Assembly: GCA_029964075.1 (NCBI GenBank)
Contig: CM057145.1
Coordinates: 248,001-312,000 of the forward strand
Length of the DNA stretch: 64,000 nucleotides
Direction: 5' to 3'
From: Patiria pectinifera
Taxonomy: Eukaryota > Echinodermata > Asteroidea > Valvatida > Asterinidae
The notes beneath the pieces are model-generated. The model was not told the DNA's origin. It saw only the letters and a program-made list of their open reading frames with translations, and did not search any database. A program made the position numbers and the translations under genes. This document shows, in pieces, positions 11,930-24,200 of this stretch. Positions within the stretch are counted from its first letter, which is position 1; each line of letters opens with the position of its first letter.

Positions 11930-12180
11930 GGCATTTGCCCTTGACGGGAATCGAACCGAATGGTTATGCAATGGGAGAACTCAGCCACCACCTCAAATGT
12001 CCAGACATATACATCTAATACAAACAGCCACGATTCAGAGTCAATAAGCCTCAAAGAAACCCTAGTTGGATGTGAACCTCGCCAAAACAGACAAGAAACA
12101 AGAAGAGGTCAAGCGGATTGAGCAAAACGAGCATCCAAGGAAAACAACAAAGTAGCCATGGTTGGATTCGAACCATGGAG
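11930..12180 (-). repeat. tRNA-related (SINE-like) fragments
   Basis: On the minus strand, an A-box-like GTGGCTGAGTTC (11,988-11,977) is followed by a perfect B box, GGTTCGATTCC (11,957-11,947). A second B box, GGTTCGAATCC, lies at 12,174-12,164. The A-to-B spacing is shorter than in a real tRNA and no cloverleaf can be closed, so this is a tRNA-derived SINE or pseudo-tRNA rather than a tRNA gene. The first fragment is retained in copy 2 near 57,990-58,040. Confidence 0.45.
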
Positions 12181-12601
12181 AAGATGGAAGGCAAGGGAAG
12201 TACGTAGCACTTTAAATCTGAGTCATTCCACATTGTCAAGATGTGAACCGGTTACCGACTGTGTAGAGGCAAGCAAGCACTGCAATGCCAAGCTACGTTC
12301 GTAGACATGCTGAGGTTGAAGGCAAGGGGCGTGAATTCACGAAGTCCTGGGATATGAACAAGGTACAAGAGGACAGAGGCAGACCATGAACCAATTTACT
12401 AAGCTTACAGTAAATCTTGGATGACATACGTATTTTATCTTCCCTCTGTAATTTTGTTTGGGTATTTTTTGCTCTGTATTTTTTGTTAGTGTTCTATCGT
12501 ACTTAACACCAATACATTCAATATTACGCCAAATCCGCTAAACAATCTGTCTGATACGTGATGTACTTTACTTAATAATGTGAGTTTGTAATACTAGTCA
12601 A

Positions 12602-12791
12602 CAGGGGCGGATCCAGGAATATTTGCGGGGGGGGGGGAGGTTATGCCCTTTACAGTTTTTGTATGTCCGATTGTCGTGGACAGGCAGACATACATGTACA
12701 TGTAATTATATTACTATATTTGTTATATTTTTCTGTTTGTGTGTCAGAGCAGGGAGGGGGTTTCAACCTCCACCCCCGGGATCTGCGCCTA
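12602..12791. mobile_element. hAT-type MITE remnant
   Basis: The left end is CAGGGGCGGATCCAGG and the right end is a diverged inverted counterpart (CCCGGGATCTGCGCCT). A G-run lies just inside the left end and a C-rich stretch inside the right. A more decayed version remains in copy 2, ending near 58,938 with CCCGGGATCCGCGCCT, so the insertion predates the segmental duplication. I could not find a clean 8-bp target duplication. Confidence 0.7.
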
Positions 12792-12991
12792 TCTCATTGT
12801 GTATTTGTACGGAATGTGTGTCTTATTGTGATTTACATAGAAACATAATGATGATGACGGCATGTAATGATGACGGCAACAATACTAGTTTGGAGATTCG
12901 AGCGAAATAGTCCAAAGGCCCAATTGGCAATGTTGGTGAAGTAACTGTTACAAAAATCAAAAAGTAAATTTAAGTTGTTTGTATCATTTAA

Positions 12992-15264
12992 TTACAATAT
13001 GTCGACATTTGGAAGATTTTGCTCGGCCATCCGCATCATCTTGACACGCTCTGCATAGGGACCTTTGTGTACAAGCTTAAACACGTGTAGTAGAGGCAGA
13101 TTCCTGAGATGAGCAACAAGAGTCTTCACTCCAACCAGACTGAATGCATTGAAAGAAACATCAAGCCGCACCAAACCATGCCCGGTAGGGAGGATGCTGA
13201 TCAGGTCAGGGACGTCATCATCATTCAGTCCACATGAGTGTAATTCCAACCACCCCAGGGATGGGGGAACAAGAGGGGCTACATCAGCCAGATGGCCGTG
13301 AAGGTTGGTATTTAACACATTTACGCGTTGCAACCTATCACAACCAGCCAGTGCCTTCGCTAGTCTAATGGCGTCATCAACGTGAGATTTCTTACCAATA
13401 TGCAGTGTAAGCTCTATTCGATCACGAAACCTTTCAAACATCTCTGCATTTGCCTCTATCTTCTCGTCCGCTTTTTCCGACAGGATGTAATTGACAGACA
13501 CGTGAAATCTGCTGATTGACCTGATGTTATCTATCGGTAGTATCTCCCCCAGCAGCTTCAGCCATTCATGCAATCTACCGGTGATCCATAAACAAAGGCG
13601 TACTGTAGTGTTACTATGCAGTAGTCTATCAATACCCCTAAATGACGTCAATACTTCATGCGATGAGCAGGTGACTGTTAAGTCCTTAAGTTGTACTAGT
13701 GGCTGGGGGAGACACTGCAAGTAATAGCGCATTGCTAACAGATCCTCCTGACTATAACATACCGCTTTATCTGGTCGCTCTAACTTTTCAGCCAGCTCGT
13801 CACATCCAGACTCAAAAAACATGAGGCGAGTCCGGTTCTGCTCAGTCTCACGTAATCCTTCATCATATGAGCTGACAACCCATCGTAAAACTTTACTTTG
13901 TTTTTGAACGTGATCAAGAATGAGGGCAGTAGCCGGAGACCCTGATGATATGCCGCATGCAAACCGAAGCAGATATTCCATTGCATCAACATTGTCTGCA
14001 TTGATCTGCTGCAACCTCTCATGAAACTCATCTTCGTTTGCGTGATACAAACTGGCAAAGTAGTATGCTGCGAAGTACTCTTGCATAGACTTGTGTAGGA
14101 AAGCTACTACCTTCATCTTCTTCAAGCCACTCGTCAAACTTTCTTCTTGTAGGAAACCAAATCGACACCCATCCTCCAAGGCTTTGGCATCAAATTCCTC
14201 TGAGGAGAATACGAGCCTTTCCCCCTTGGGGTCTAGTAACCCATCAAGAGCGACTCGCCCCAGCTCACTCGCGACTGAATTCATCAACGCCTCCGGATCC
14301 TCGCCGTCATTACAACGGCGACTGACTAGAACGTCAGCAAACTGTTTGTAAAGTGCCGTTAATTGATCAGGCAATTTCGATAAATTATCCCAAACTATGC
14401 ACATGAAGAGTACAAGGATTGGAATCCCGGCCAGTATGCGCAGCAATGATCTGGATGTCACGTGTGAAATTAATGATTCCCGTTTTTTGGCAGCAGCCTT
14501 TGTAGCAAAGTAGGATGTTATGTATTTCTTTGTAGTGTCGAGTGTGAAACCCAATGTTTTAACGTGGGTGTAGCGTGGGTATCCCTTGATGGCAAAGTCA
14601 ACCATGTGTGGCCGAGTTGATACTAAGACAGTACTGCGTCTTAACACCTTGTTACACAAAATGTCCTTGACCCCATAACCACCTTCCGGGGCCGGAGAAT
14701 TGAGAACATCGAATGAAATCTCATCCAATCCGTCCAATAGGAAAGCTGTATTTGCTTCGTGTTCCTCAATAACTTTCGTCAAAACTGCCTTCTCAATATT
14801 GGGTAAAATCTGGTCGCGTATGGCCTCAAGAACGCAACTTGTATTTTGCATTGTGCTCAACTTTACAGGGAACACAAGTTTGAACTTTGCCATCACGGAA
14901 TTTGGATCAGTGCTCGCATTTGCAACTCTCAATAAAAGAGTGGACTTGCCAAATCCCGCCCTTCCTGAAAGAAGGACCCTGAGCTTTCTGTCTAAAACGC
15001 CAAGCATATCTTTAAAGACTATGGTCTTTGTTCTAGCTTTATCTAAATTATGTTTCCCCTCCAGCAAACGAATGGGTTCTTGTGTAGTCTCATTACCTTC
15101 TACGTTCTGAGTGAGTTCTAGTTCAGAAAACTGGTCAATATCCAAGGTCCTGGAAGGATCCAAGGGATGTGCAGGGATGGTGCGTGTTTGGTCCTTGATG
15201 TACTCCATAACAAGCTGGTGGATATTCGTCAGATCAGTGTGGGGTGCAAATCCACCAGTAGGCC
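12992..15264 (-). CDS. exon 10: NACHT domain and LRRs of the 13-26 kb NLR
   Basis: A single large exon entered at TTCGTTTCAG|GG (phase 1) and ending at TAA. It encodes about 756 aa. Counting from Met at 15,208: Walker A GRAGFGKST at 82-90, Walker B FLLDGLDE at 156-163, the NACHT sensor-like STRPH at 197-201, and the hallmark FLHKSMQEYFAAYYF at 370-384 at the end of the winged-helix/superhelical region. Ribonuclease-inhibitor-like leucine-rich repeats occupy about 610-725 ('LGWLELHSCGLNDDDV', 'LVRLDVSFNAFSLVGV'). All key ATP-binding residues are present, so it should be a functional NTPase. ATTAAA, a poly(A)-signal variant, follows the stop within about 10 nt in both this copy and its paralogue at 59,156. 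Confidence 0.93.
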
Positions 15265-18200
15265 CTGAAACGAATTCAGAATTAGTAGCAAATGTAATGA
15301 GTTCATATCACCGGGACAAATTTCTCAATGTAGCAGTCATTCTTAAAACAACGTTAATTAATTTATCTCGAATTTGGATGACGATAAGTTAAAAAGTTGA
15401 ACGGTACCTGCTAGTTGGAGATTTTTCCAACACTATTCTATTCCTTTTGTTACCTTTTGAGCTACTTTTTAGCAATACAAAAATGTTACTATTCTATGCC
15501 CCCCCCAAAAAAAAAAAACCGAAAAAAAACCGGCTAAGTTTTGTTTCGGATTGCGTGAAAACTTTGGAATTATTTTCAGCCCGACTTTATATATAGTTCT
15601 CAGGAGGAAGACCGATTCTCGCCACCCTTTCACAATAGTAACATGGGGTTTGTGAAGTAAATTGACCGACTGACATCCGACCCGCATTACGATCTGTGTT
15701 TGAAGCAGAAGGGACAAATGGACATTTCATACTAGGTTGCGCTATTTCCCTCAAAAAAGGGGAATTTCCCAAGAAATATTATTTCCCACGAAATATATTT
15801 AACGGTTAGTTAAGGGCTCAGATGGGAGGGGGTATTGAAGGCGAAGACACGCCTTGCTGGGGATCTACCATCATTTTCCAAGACAATTTGAGAACAAATT
15901 CATACGTATTTATTAGTCGTTTAATTATCCATCCTATCATAACTTTAGTCGGCGGCTGAGCGGGGGAGTTGCAACCTCCGCCCTCTATTTATAAGCAACT
16001 GTACAGTAGCCGACAGACGCTCGAAATTCCGACTAAAACATATTGGTGGGGGTGCAAATCTCATGATCATGCACTATTTTTTTCGTAAAAATGAATCGTA
16101 CTTTTTGAAAAATCGTTAGTAGAGAAAAGGTCGATTACATTGAAAAACACGGATGATACATCTTTCAAATCATCACTCTATGAAGATGTTGCTTATTGAT
16201 TTATTGTGACCTTCAAGGAGGGTAGTCCATTTCAGTTACACAACTGCTTTTCAAAGGAGCAGTTTTTGTTTGTCGAAAATCAGGTGAATTTTGTCTTGGA
16301 GCACTTAAAAAAGTCTTCTTTTTTTTCTGTTTTTTGCAAAAGTTTAACAAAAACGGTGCATCAAACTAAGACAAGAAGCTTTGTGATATTATTGTGTAGT
16401 GAATTTACACATTTCTGTGAATTACATTTCTATTTGCTCTACGTATACAAATGTATAATAAACAATTACAGTTTTGATGGAACGCGGAAAGAATACATGA
16501 TTGGCAATCAAACAACAATGCGGCAAAGAATGTCGTTATCATGAAAAAGAAAATAAAAACCTGCTGATAAAGAAAAGGTTAAATAATAAACAAGATCTAT
16601 GTCTGGTCGAGGAACAGAACATAGATTTTCCGCATGACTAGTTATTCCCGAGCGAGAGTGTGATCAAAAATAATGATGTACACGCTATATAGTGAGTGTA
16701 TGTCCCACAAAGGCCATCAGCCTCGGTCCAAAATTTTGGCACCCGGTATCAAATGAGGGGAGTAATCGTCACAGCGATTTTTGGCAAGGTATACACCTCC
16801 AGAGTTGGAAAATATGTGATAGCATTGCAGCGGTGGCAGCTTTTTAGGTGTTATCACCTTTTTTTTTCCAAAATGGCCATCAAAATGCTTGTTGCCACTC
16901 TAGGGGTGGTATACCTTGTGTTTGCGCACTATAATCATTTATGCCCTGATTTGATACCGACCAAATCCCAAGCTGATGGCCTAACATACCACAAGGCCGA
17001 ATGCTCTAAACGCACTGCATTATTCCATGTTCCCGAGCGCGATAACGAATGTATCGTTAGGAAAACTCGACACACAATATTATAGTTGAAACTATAGAGG
17101 ATAAAAATTATCTTCTTGCGGTAAGGCCCAAAAAATAGTCGGTCTTTGGTCAGCGCACGAGACGATTTTAATCATGCGCGTCAACCTTTGTTTTTTCTTC
17201 AAATTGAACGCGGTAGCTACAACAGCGCCCTCTATTGCCGCACCTCCTCAAAGGTTTTGTTCCAAGGAATGGGGAAATTGCAAATTAATGGAGGGTACCA
17301 AGGCAAATTATGGAGGACACCAATGTATAGGAGGACACAAAAAGCAAAACAAAAATAGTACCCACCTTGTCTGTGCAATCCAAGCTTGAAAAAAAAAGGC
17401 CAAAAAGAGAAGAAAAAAACGCGTCGCCGCATCAACTCCTGAACTTTGGTCTGACCTGAGACCGATTTTTGTTTTTGGCCTACCCAATACAAAAACTCAA
17501 AATAAGTTAAATTTGGTATCTTCTATTCGAATTGAAAAAAAATTAATCGGCTTTGCCCTAGAGATCACTTTGAGGATTATTCAATTTTCCCCAACAGCCC
17601 ATTACTCCATTCACTAATGCATCGATGCAAACTAATACGAGTGACGTAGCTTTTGTTTCAGATGAGGTATACATAGGGAGCGCTATTTTGAATGGGTACA
17701 CAAACTGGGATTACTGACCTGTAAATCGACACCCATAGAGCTCAGTGATATTTACGCGCACTTCCAATTTCGTTTTATACCTACAACTCTCCAAGAGTTA
17801 GGACACCCATCAAATTAAAGAATTTCAAGTTTATTTCATCATCTGTAAAAATCTGAAAATTTCATCCAAAGATTATCACCTCTTAAGTAATTACGCGGCC
17901 CATCGCCAATTTGAAAAACTATGCCTTCGCTCTATTACAGAAAGAAAACCCAACAAACCACAATTATTATAGGACCCCATGTCATGATCCGAATTTCACG
18001 GAGATACGAGCTCGCAGTTTATGCACTGCATGCACCCATATTGCTTACACAACCTCAAGTTCATCCATATTAGAACAAATTACAAGACTTTAACCTCTAT
18101 AAATAGCCCCCCCCATATTGTGTCCACAATATACTGCAATGCAGTGGCCCACAGTTGTACCAAAAGAAAATTGGTGATTCTCTAGCTCGCGAAACTGGAA

Positions 18201-21200
18201 ATAAGTAAATGTTAACACCACTCCCATGTCCCTTCCGCCTAAAAGGTACATTAACACTTGATATAAGATATCAAACTACTTTATTGTGTCGAACAGGCGC
18301 GGTTCTAAGCAGGGGGGCGGGGAGGGCTGTAACCCCCAAAAAAAATTGTGTCTAGCCCCCCCCCAAAAAAAAAATTCCGTAAAAAAAATTGTATTAGCAA
18401 AAAGAAGGATTGTGATGTACATGCGAACGGTCACCCCCTATAGAAATAGTCGTGCATTAGTTAATATAGTGTGAATGATTTTAGGATTTTATTGGCGCTC
18501 CGGCATTGAAAATATGGCATGAGCCCCCCCCCCCCCCCCCCCCCCTTCCCCCCACCTATTGATTTTTGTAGGCCTTAAAGTGTCTGGAAAAAAATAACCG
18601 GTCTACATTTCAGCACGCCTCCCTGATAAAAAAAATTCTTGATCCACCGTGCTAGCCCCCCCAAAATATTGGTTCTAAAACCGCGCCTGGTGTCGAACAA
18701 GAATATATTTACTAGGTCCCTCCGACGGCGAGTTGTAAGTGACATTAACTCCTCTTGAACCAACAAAAATAGGGCTCTGGCTACTGCTGATCGTGCCGAT
18801 GCGTACTATGCTGGCTCTACCTCCTAGTTGGTAATCTACAATCAAAAGCAATAATAAAAGTATCCTTCAATCCAATTCAATTCAATTCAATAATGGTTTA
18901 TTAAAAGCACAAAACTGAATTGTAAATGCGCACGTCATACCTCAGTAAAACATAAACATAATGTTTTACCTTTTAAAGCGAGATTTCACTATGAAGGTTA
19001 ACGAAGATGACCCGTTTAACAAAGGCCAAGAAAAAAATGCTATAATGAGAACAGTGAAGAACAATTACTTTGTACGTACAAATTGATGCGTCCTCTGGTG
19101 CTCCAACGCCATGACTTGTAGATGGCCTGGTGGAAGTACCAGCATCATCAGCAAGCTGAGTGCCAACCTCCTCCCTTGATGTAACACCTGATGTTTGGGC
19201 GATCGGACTTGTAGATGGCCTGGTGGAAGTACCAGCATCATCAGCAGGCTGAGAGCCAACCTCCTCCCTTGATGTAACTCCAGATGTTTGGGGGATCTGA
19301 CTTGTAGACGGCCTGGTGGAAGTACCAGCATCATCAGCAGGCTGAGAGCCAACCTCCTCTCTTGATGTAACTCCAGATGTTTGGGGGATCTGACTTGTAG
19401 ACGGCCTGGTGGAAGTACCAGCATCATCAGCAGGCTGGGTGCCAACCTCCTCCCTTGGTGTAACTCCAGATGTTTGGGGGATCAGACTTGTAGACGGCCC
19501 GGTGGCAGCACTAGCATCATCAGCGGCCTGTCGTGATGTCTTGATGGTCCTGTCAGAATCTTGTTGATGTGAAGACTTTCGCTTCATTGTGACATTCTGC
19601 TCTTTATAACGAGTGCCAACGGGCTGTCTTGATTTCTTGTGACGTCCTAGTAAATTGTAGTACACAATATCTTTATTAACAACCATGGCTAGGCAAACAA
19701 TATGATTTATTGATCCCCTTTTTTTTTAATACGGGCTTTCAAAAGGACTTTGCCTGATTGTGTTTTTTCTTTTTACTTTTTAACTGAGGTTTGCTCGCTA
19801 GTGATGTTTGAAGACAATTCGTCACCAGTTTCACGAAGAGACTGGCATGTGGATTTTGAAGAAAAACCGTTTTCGAGATAATCGCAAGAGAAGTTTCTCC
19901 GTTTTTAAAACTGCAAAAACTACTAATTTTCAACAACTTTATGCAATAAGAAAACCTTGACGTAATTCTTTGATAGGTAAACGTTAATTTGAACCCAGTG
20001 ATTATATTTCATATAGTGGTAAAAAAAAAGCAAAAATTAATTACTAAAGACGCGAGTCCCTTCGTGAAAACGAAAATGTCACCTGTTCAATGTATTTTTC
20101 CCAAAGGAATAAAAAAACGACTAGATCGGCAGTGCGTACAGACGCGCGTTCTACCATGGGCGGCGCCATTTTTCAGCGCGTGGGGAAAAGGTTGCGTTAT
20201 GCGCATCTTTAACTTCGTAGGCTTGCATGGAAAGATACGTTTTTATGTCCGTAAAAGTAATATTTTTGACCTGTAGTAGTTATTTCCTCAACCATATTCA
20301 AAATGGGTAATCAAGCTGCATAATCATTTCGAAGTTTGGTCCATTTTATTTCTCGTATTTATTTCCCTTTTTAAAATGCTGGTGCGTGTTGCTAAAAAAC
20401 ACATTGCATCTAGTTGTTTAAGTGCTATTTTCTTCATTTTTAAGGGACAACACCCAGAACATTATTTTCTCCATTGTCCCTCCTCAGGACATTTCATCCG
20501 CCGTTATCAGATACACTTTTTACTGTTGGATAATGGGGGACTCACGCACCTCCCCAGCCCTTCACCAAAAAAATGGAACAAAAACATTTGTGTTATTGTG
20601 CACTCCTCTAGTGGAGTATCCAGCATCTCAAAATCTTCAAGAAGGCGCAAGAATCTCACAACGTTGAAAAAAAGTAATGGGTAGGGCACATGAAATAAAC
20701 TTGAGGAGTTAATTAGATTTTTTTTTAATTGTTCGTACGGTTTACCCATCTCGTTTGCCTATGAGTAGTAGTGGTTTTGTTTATTGCTCGTTGCAACTTT
20801 TACCGTCCCGATTTCGCTTCTATCAACTTTCGCGATTTCGCTTTTAAGATCGTCATGATGTTGCAATCTTCCAATGCCCCCCTCCCAGCCTGGTCACGCC
20901 ACCACTCTTAGCGTCAAATTGAGGTCAAATATCCCTGACGCTTTTTCGAAATATGTACAACAACACACCCATCATCCGTACCCCTCAACACATCCTCCAA
21001 AAAAGGTTCGAATCCGCCAATGCATTGATAAGACTGGAACATTATAAGGTCCGCTCATAAGTCCAACGCCTCATAGGTCCGACGCCTCATTATTCCGACG
21101 CCTCCTAGGTCCGACGCCTCATAGCTCCGACGCATTGTAGGTCCGACAAATTTAACGCCTCGTTTTTCTGACGTCGGACTTATGAGGCTTCGGACTAATG

Positions 21201-24200
21201 AGGTGTGGCACCTGGTCGGAATAAAACAATCTTATGCCTCATAAATCCGACGCCTCATAAGTCCGAATTTGCGGAAGCAAAATAGTGAAAAAATCGAAAT
21301 CGAAAAAAAAAAAAAAAAAAAAAATTCTAACATGCCCGTCCCTTCGTGAAACCAGTGATGAATTGTTGCGACGCTTCTTGAAATCGCTTTTTTGGACGAA
21401 AGAGGTTCCAGGGTCATTGTGTTTCAAAGGTGATATATTCTTTGAACGGATTAAGCAGTTTTTTTCTTTATTTCGAAATAGCTTATGCAATTGGCTTTCC
21501 AATCATTGTTATTTGTGGTGCTACATATTTGTTTTAAATATGAAATATCATATTGGGGGGTTTGGTTCCGTGAACATTGATTAACATTGTGTACATGCAG
21601 CTTGAGGTGTCATACTATGTGAACTTGATTGCAATAAACGAAGATGAAAAGCAAAGTGCACGAACCGCACGATAGACCGGATTTGAAAATCGCTAAATAC
21701 AGATTTCTGCGTTTGATATAGACACACTTGACTGTCATTTTGTGTGGGAAAACATAATTTATGTACCAGTTATATGTACATTTAGTAGTCATATGGAAAT
21801 TGAATTAGAATTTTCAATCACTTCGGTTTATCACGCAACACGTATGGTTCATTAAAACATTGCGCATTGATGGTTACAACACTTAAACAGACTTACCTTG
21901 AAGGAACGTGACGATGTCATTTCTGTCGATCCTGGCCAATGCTCCACACAACACGTCCATCTGACCTCCAATGGTGGGCTGCCGTCGTCGCCATGCTACG
22001 AGCATCTGAAATGTCTGATTGTAAACATTGCTTGGGCTGTCGGCCTCGAAGGTTGAGATGTCTGCGGATGTGAAGCCAAGGTGTATAGCAAGATCCTTCC
22101 AATCGTGACCAAGCCTCCTAGCGACATCGGAGAGAGTCGGCTCTGATATTTCCGCTACAAGAACAAAAAAAATATATTACTCCAAACTGTATTCATAAAT
22201 GCGTGGTAAGAGTCCAAAATACAACGTAGCTTACCCTAGACCTATTTCTCGGGTAAAAAAAACCCGACACTTTCCGGGTCATATGGCCAGGCAAAACGGC
22301 ATTTTTACCCAGAAAATGGTCAGTCCAATTAGGACCCGGAGAATGGGTCTGTCCAGCCAGGAAGTTTCAATAGTTTCAATAGTGTGAAAACAAGGATGAC
22401 GAAGCATCTGTTATAACATGAGAATAGTGAAGAACTAAGACTCTGTACGTACAACTTGAGGCGTAATATTAACCTAAAACTTGGTCTTTTTGTTAATCTG
22501 GGGATCTTCCTGAAACCTGTCACCTGTTGGACGCCTTAAGGCAAAATGTCAAGGTTGTAATGATTAAAAAAAACAGAAATAATTTTGAGCATACACATGC
22601 ACTCATGAACAAATTGGCATCAAGTTGAGACTGTTGGTACATGTATGGGCAGCTAGGTGGGTTGTTCTTATGATTGTTAGTCACTTTCGGACCCCATACG
22701 CTAAATGTCAAACAGAACATCACTCCATCCAAGTTACATTAAACTCCATCAAATTTAGTTGACAATAAAAGTTTGAAATATATATAAACAATGACCTCTA
22801 ATGACTAATACATGACTTTTGAGCTCAGTAATTCGATGGAGAATTGTGTCTTCCCACCCAAGTGTCACTGCATCCAAGTTTCATCCAAATCAAACTTAAC
22901 TTACACTGTATCGTACATATGGGTCCTAAATTCTGTATGACCGTAGGGTCATACAGAATTTAGACTGGTTAGTGTCTCCCAAAACTTCGTCCAGGCGACA
23001 AAAAAACGTATGCTCAAGCATGATTATAGTTTGATAGGCGGATGTGGCATCCCAAGATATATTATTTTACTTTACCTTTTGGTCCACCGCCCAGTAGGCC
23101 ATCAGTACACAGGCGGAGTGAGATATTCTCGTCCTGTTGTATTCCACAGTCAGAAAGTGTCAGCAAGTTACAAAGCTGAAACAAATCAATTTTTTAATGT
23201 AAGATCTTCATAAAATACTCTCTTAAACAGAGTTTTTTTTTAAAGACGAAAGTCTGGTGGTTAGGATTTAAAAATATTTAAGGAAACCTTTTTTTTTCAT
23301 TGGTGAATTTTAAAATTGAGGCTATTTTAAATCGGTGGGTCTTAAAGCAACCATTTCCCCCAGTAATCATTTATTTATTATTTCCTTAACTTTAGTGCAA
23401 AGACATAATTGTACCGATATCAGAGCAGCGTCTGTACGCAAATGATAGTGCTGCTTCTGATCCACGGACTCTTTTATAATGAAATATTGATTGATACTTT
23501 ACAACATGGCAACTTTGAAAACTGTAGAGCCATTTTTACCTCAAAGTTACGAAAGTTTCTTCGGATAAACAATCGTTGTTGTTGAGGATGGACACTGATT
23601 ATCTCGCTTAATATCTCTTTTAAGCACCAGACGGATGCCACTGGATCCAATTGGAAACAAAGCGTTCTGGGCTTATGTGTCAGGTGTAACCCGATGAAGA
23701 CTTGCACATGACTGAAACTGTCAGAAAAAAGTTCGGCATGTTAATGCACTTTTTTAGGTTGAATTGGCAATTACAATATAGTAATGAAGGTAAAGACCAT
23801 GGACCATTATTGTAGCCATTTTTGTACACAATTATTTAAGTGAGGAAATATTGGGTTTTTTTTTCCAAACAAAAAGTTTAGCTCTTTACAAAATAAAATG
23901 TGATGCCTAGGTAATTCTTCAAACACAATGTGCAGTACAAATAGCAGCATTTAATCACGTTTTACCAGATGCGCCGAGGTTTGTCTAGATCACAAATGTC
24001 TTACTTTTTCTGTGTCTTTTCCTTGGTTGATGCCGCCTTGCTTTCTATGTTCTCCTTGTCAACTCCTGCATCTTGACGCCTGTCTGGTTCGGGTCCAGCT
24101 GCTTCGTCTCTTGATTCATTTGTTACTAATACAAGTAGGAAAACAGAGTGCATCATTATATTTCTAATTTCTTTTTTTTTAGTAGCAGGTTTCGTAATGG

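Larger units (their letters stand above)
8062..18830 (+). repeat. segmental duplication, copy 1 (partner 38,876-38,957 plus 54,149-64,000)
   Basis: Collinear similarity runs through the whole interval: 'atgtaccggg.tgaaggcct' at 8,062 matches 38,876; 'ccatgatta.cgagccagacactagta' at 8,134 matches 54,152; the NACHT-LRR exon matches 59,156-61,482; and 'ctctggctac.gct' near 18,775 matches the last bases of the window. Non-coding identity is lower than exon identity by eye. Copy-specific insertions include MITEs at 17,124 and 18,294 here, the Gypsy dimer and a 642-bp element in copy 2, and about 1.3 kb (16,706 to about 17,980) present only here. Confidence 0.9.

Noticed and set aside
19100-19520. 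CRISPR-like array
   Set aside because: The 93-bp units are contiguous, coding and without unique spacers; this is a minisatellite in an animal gene.
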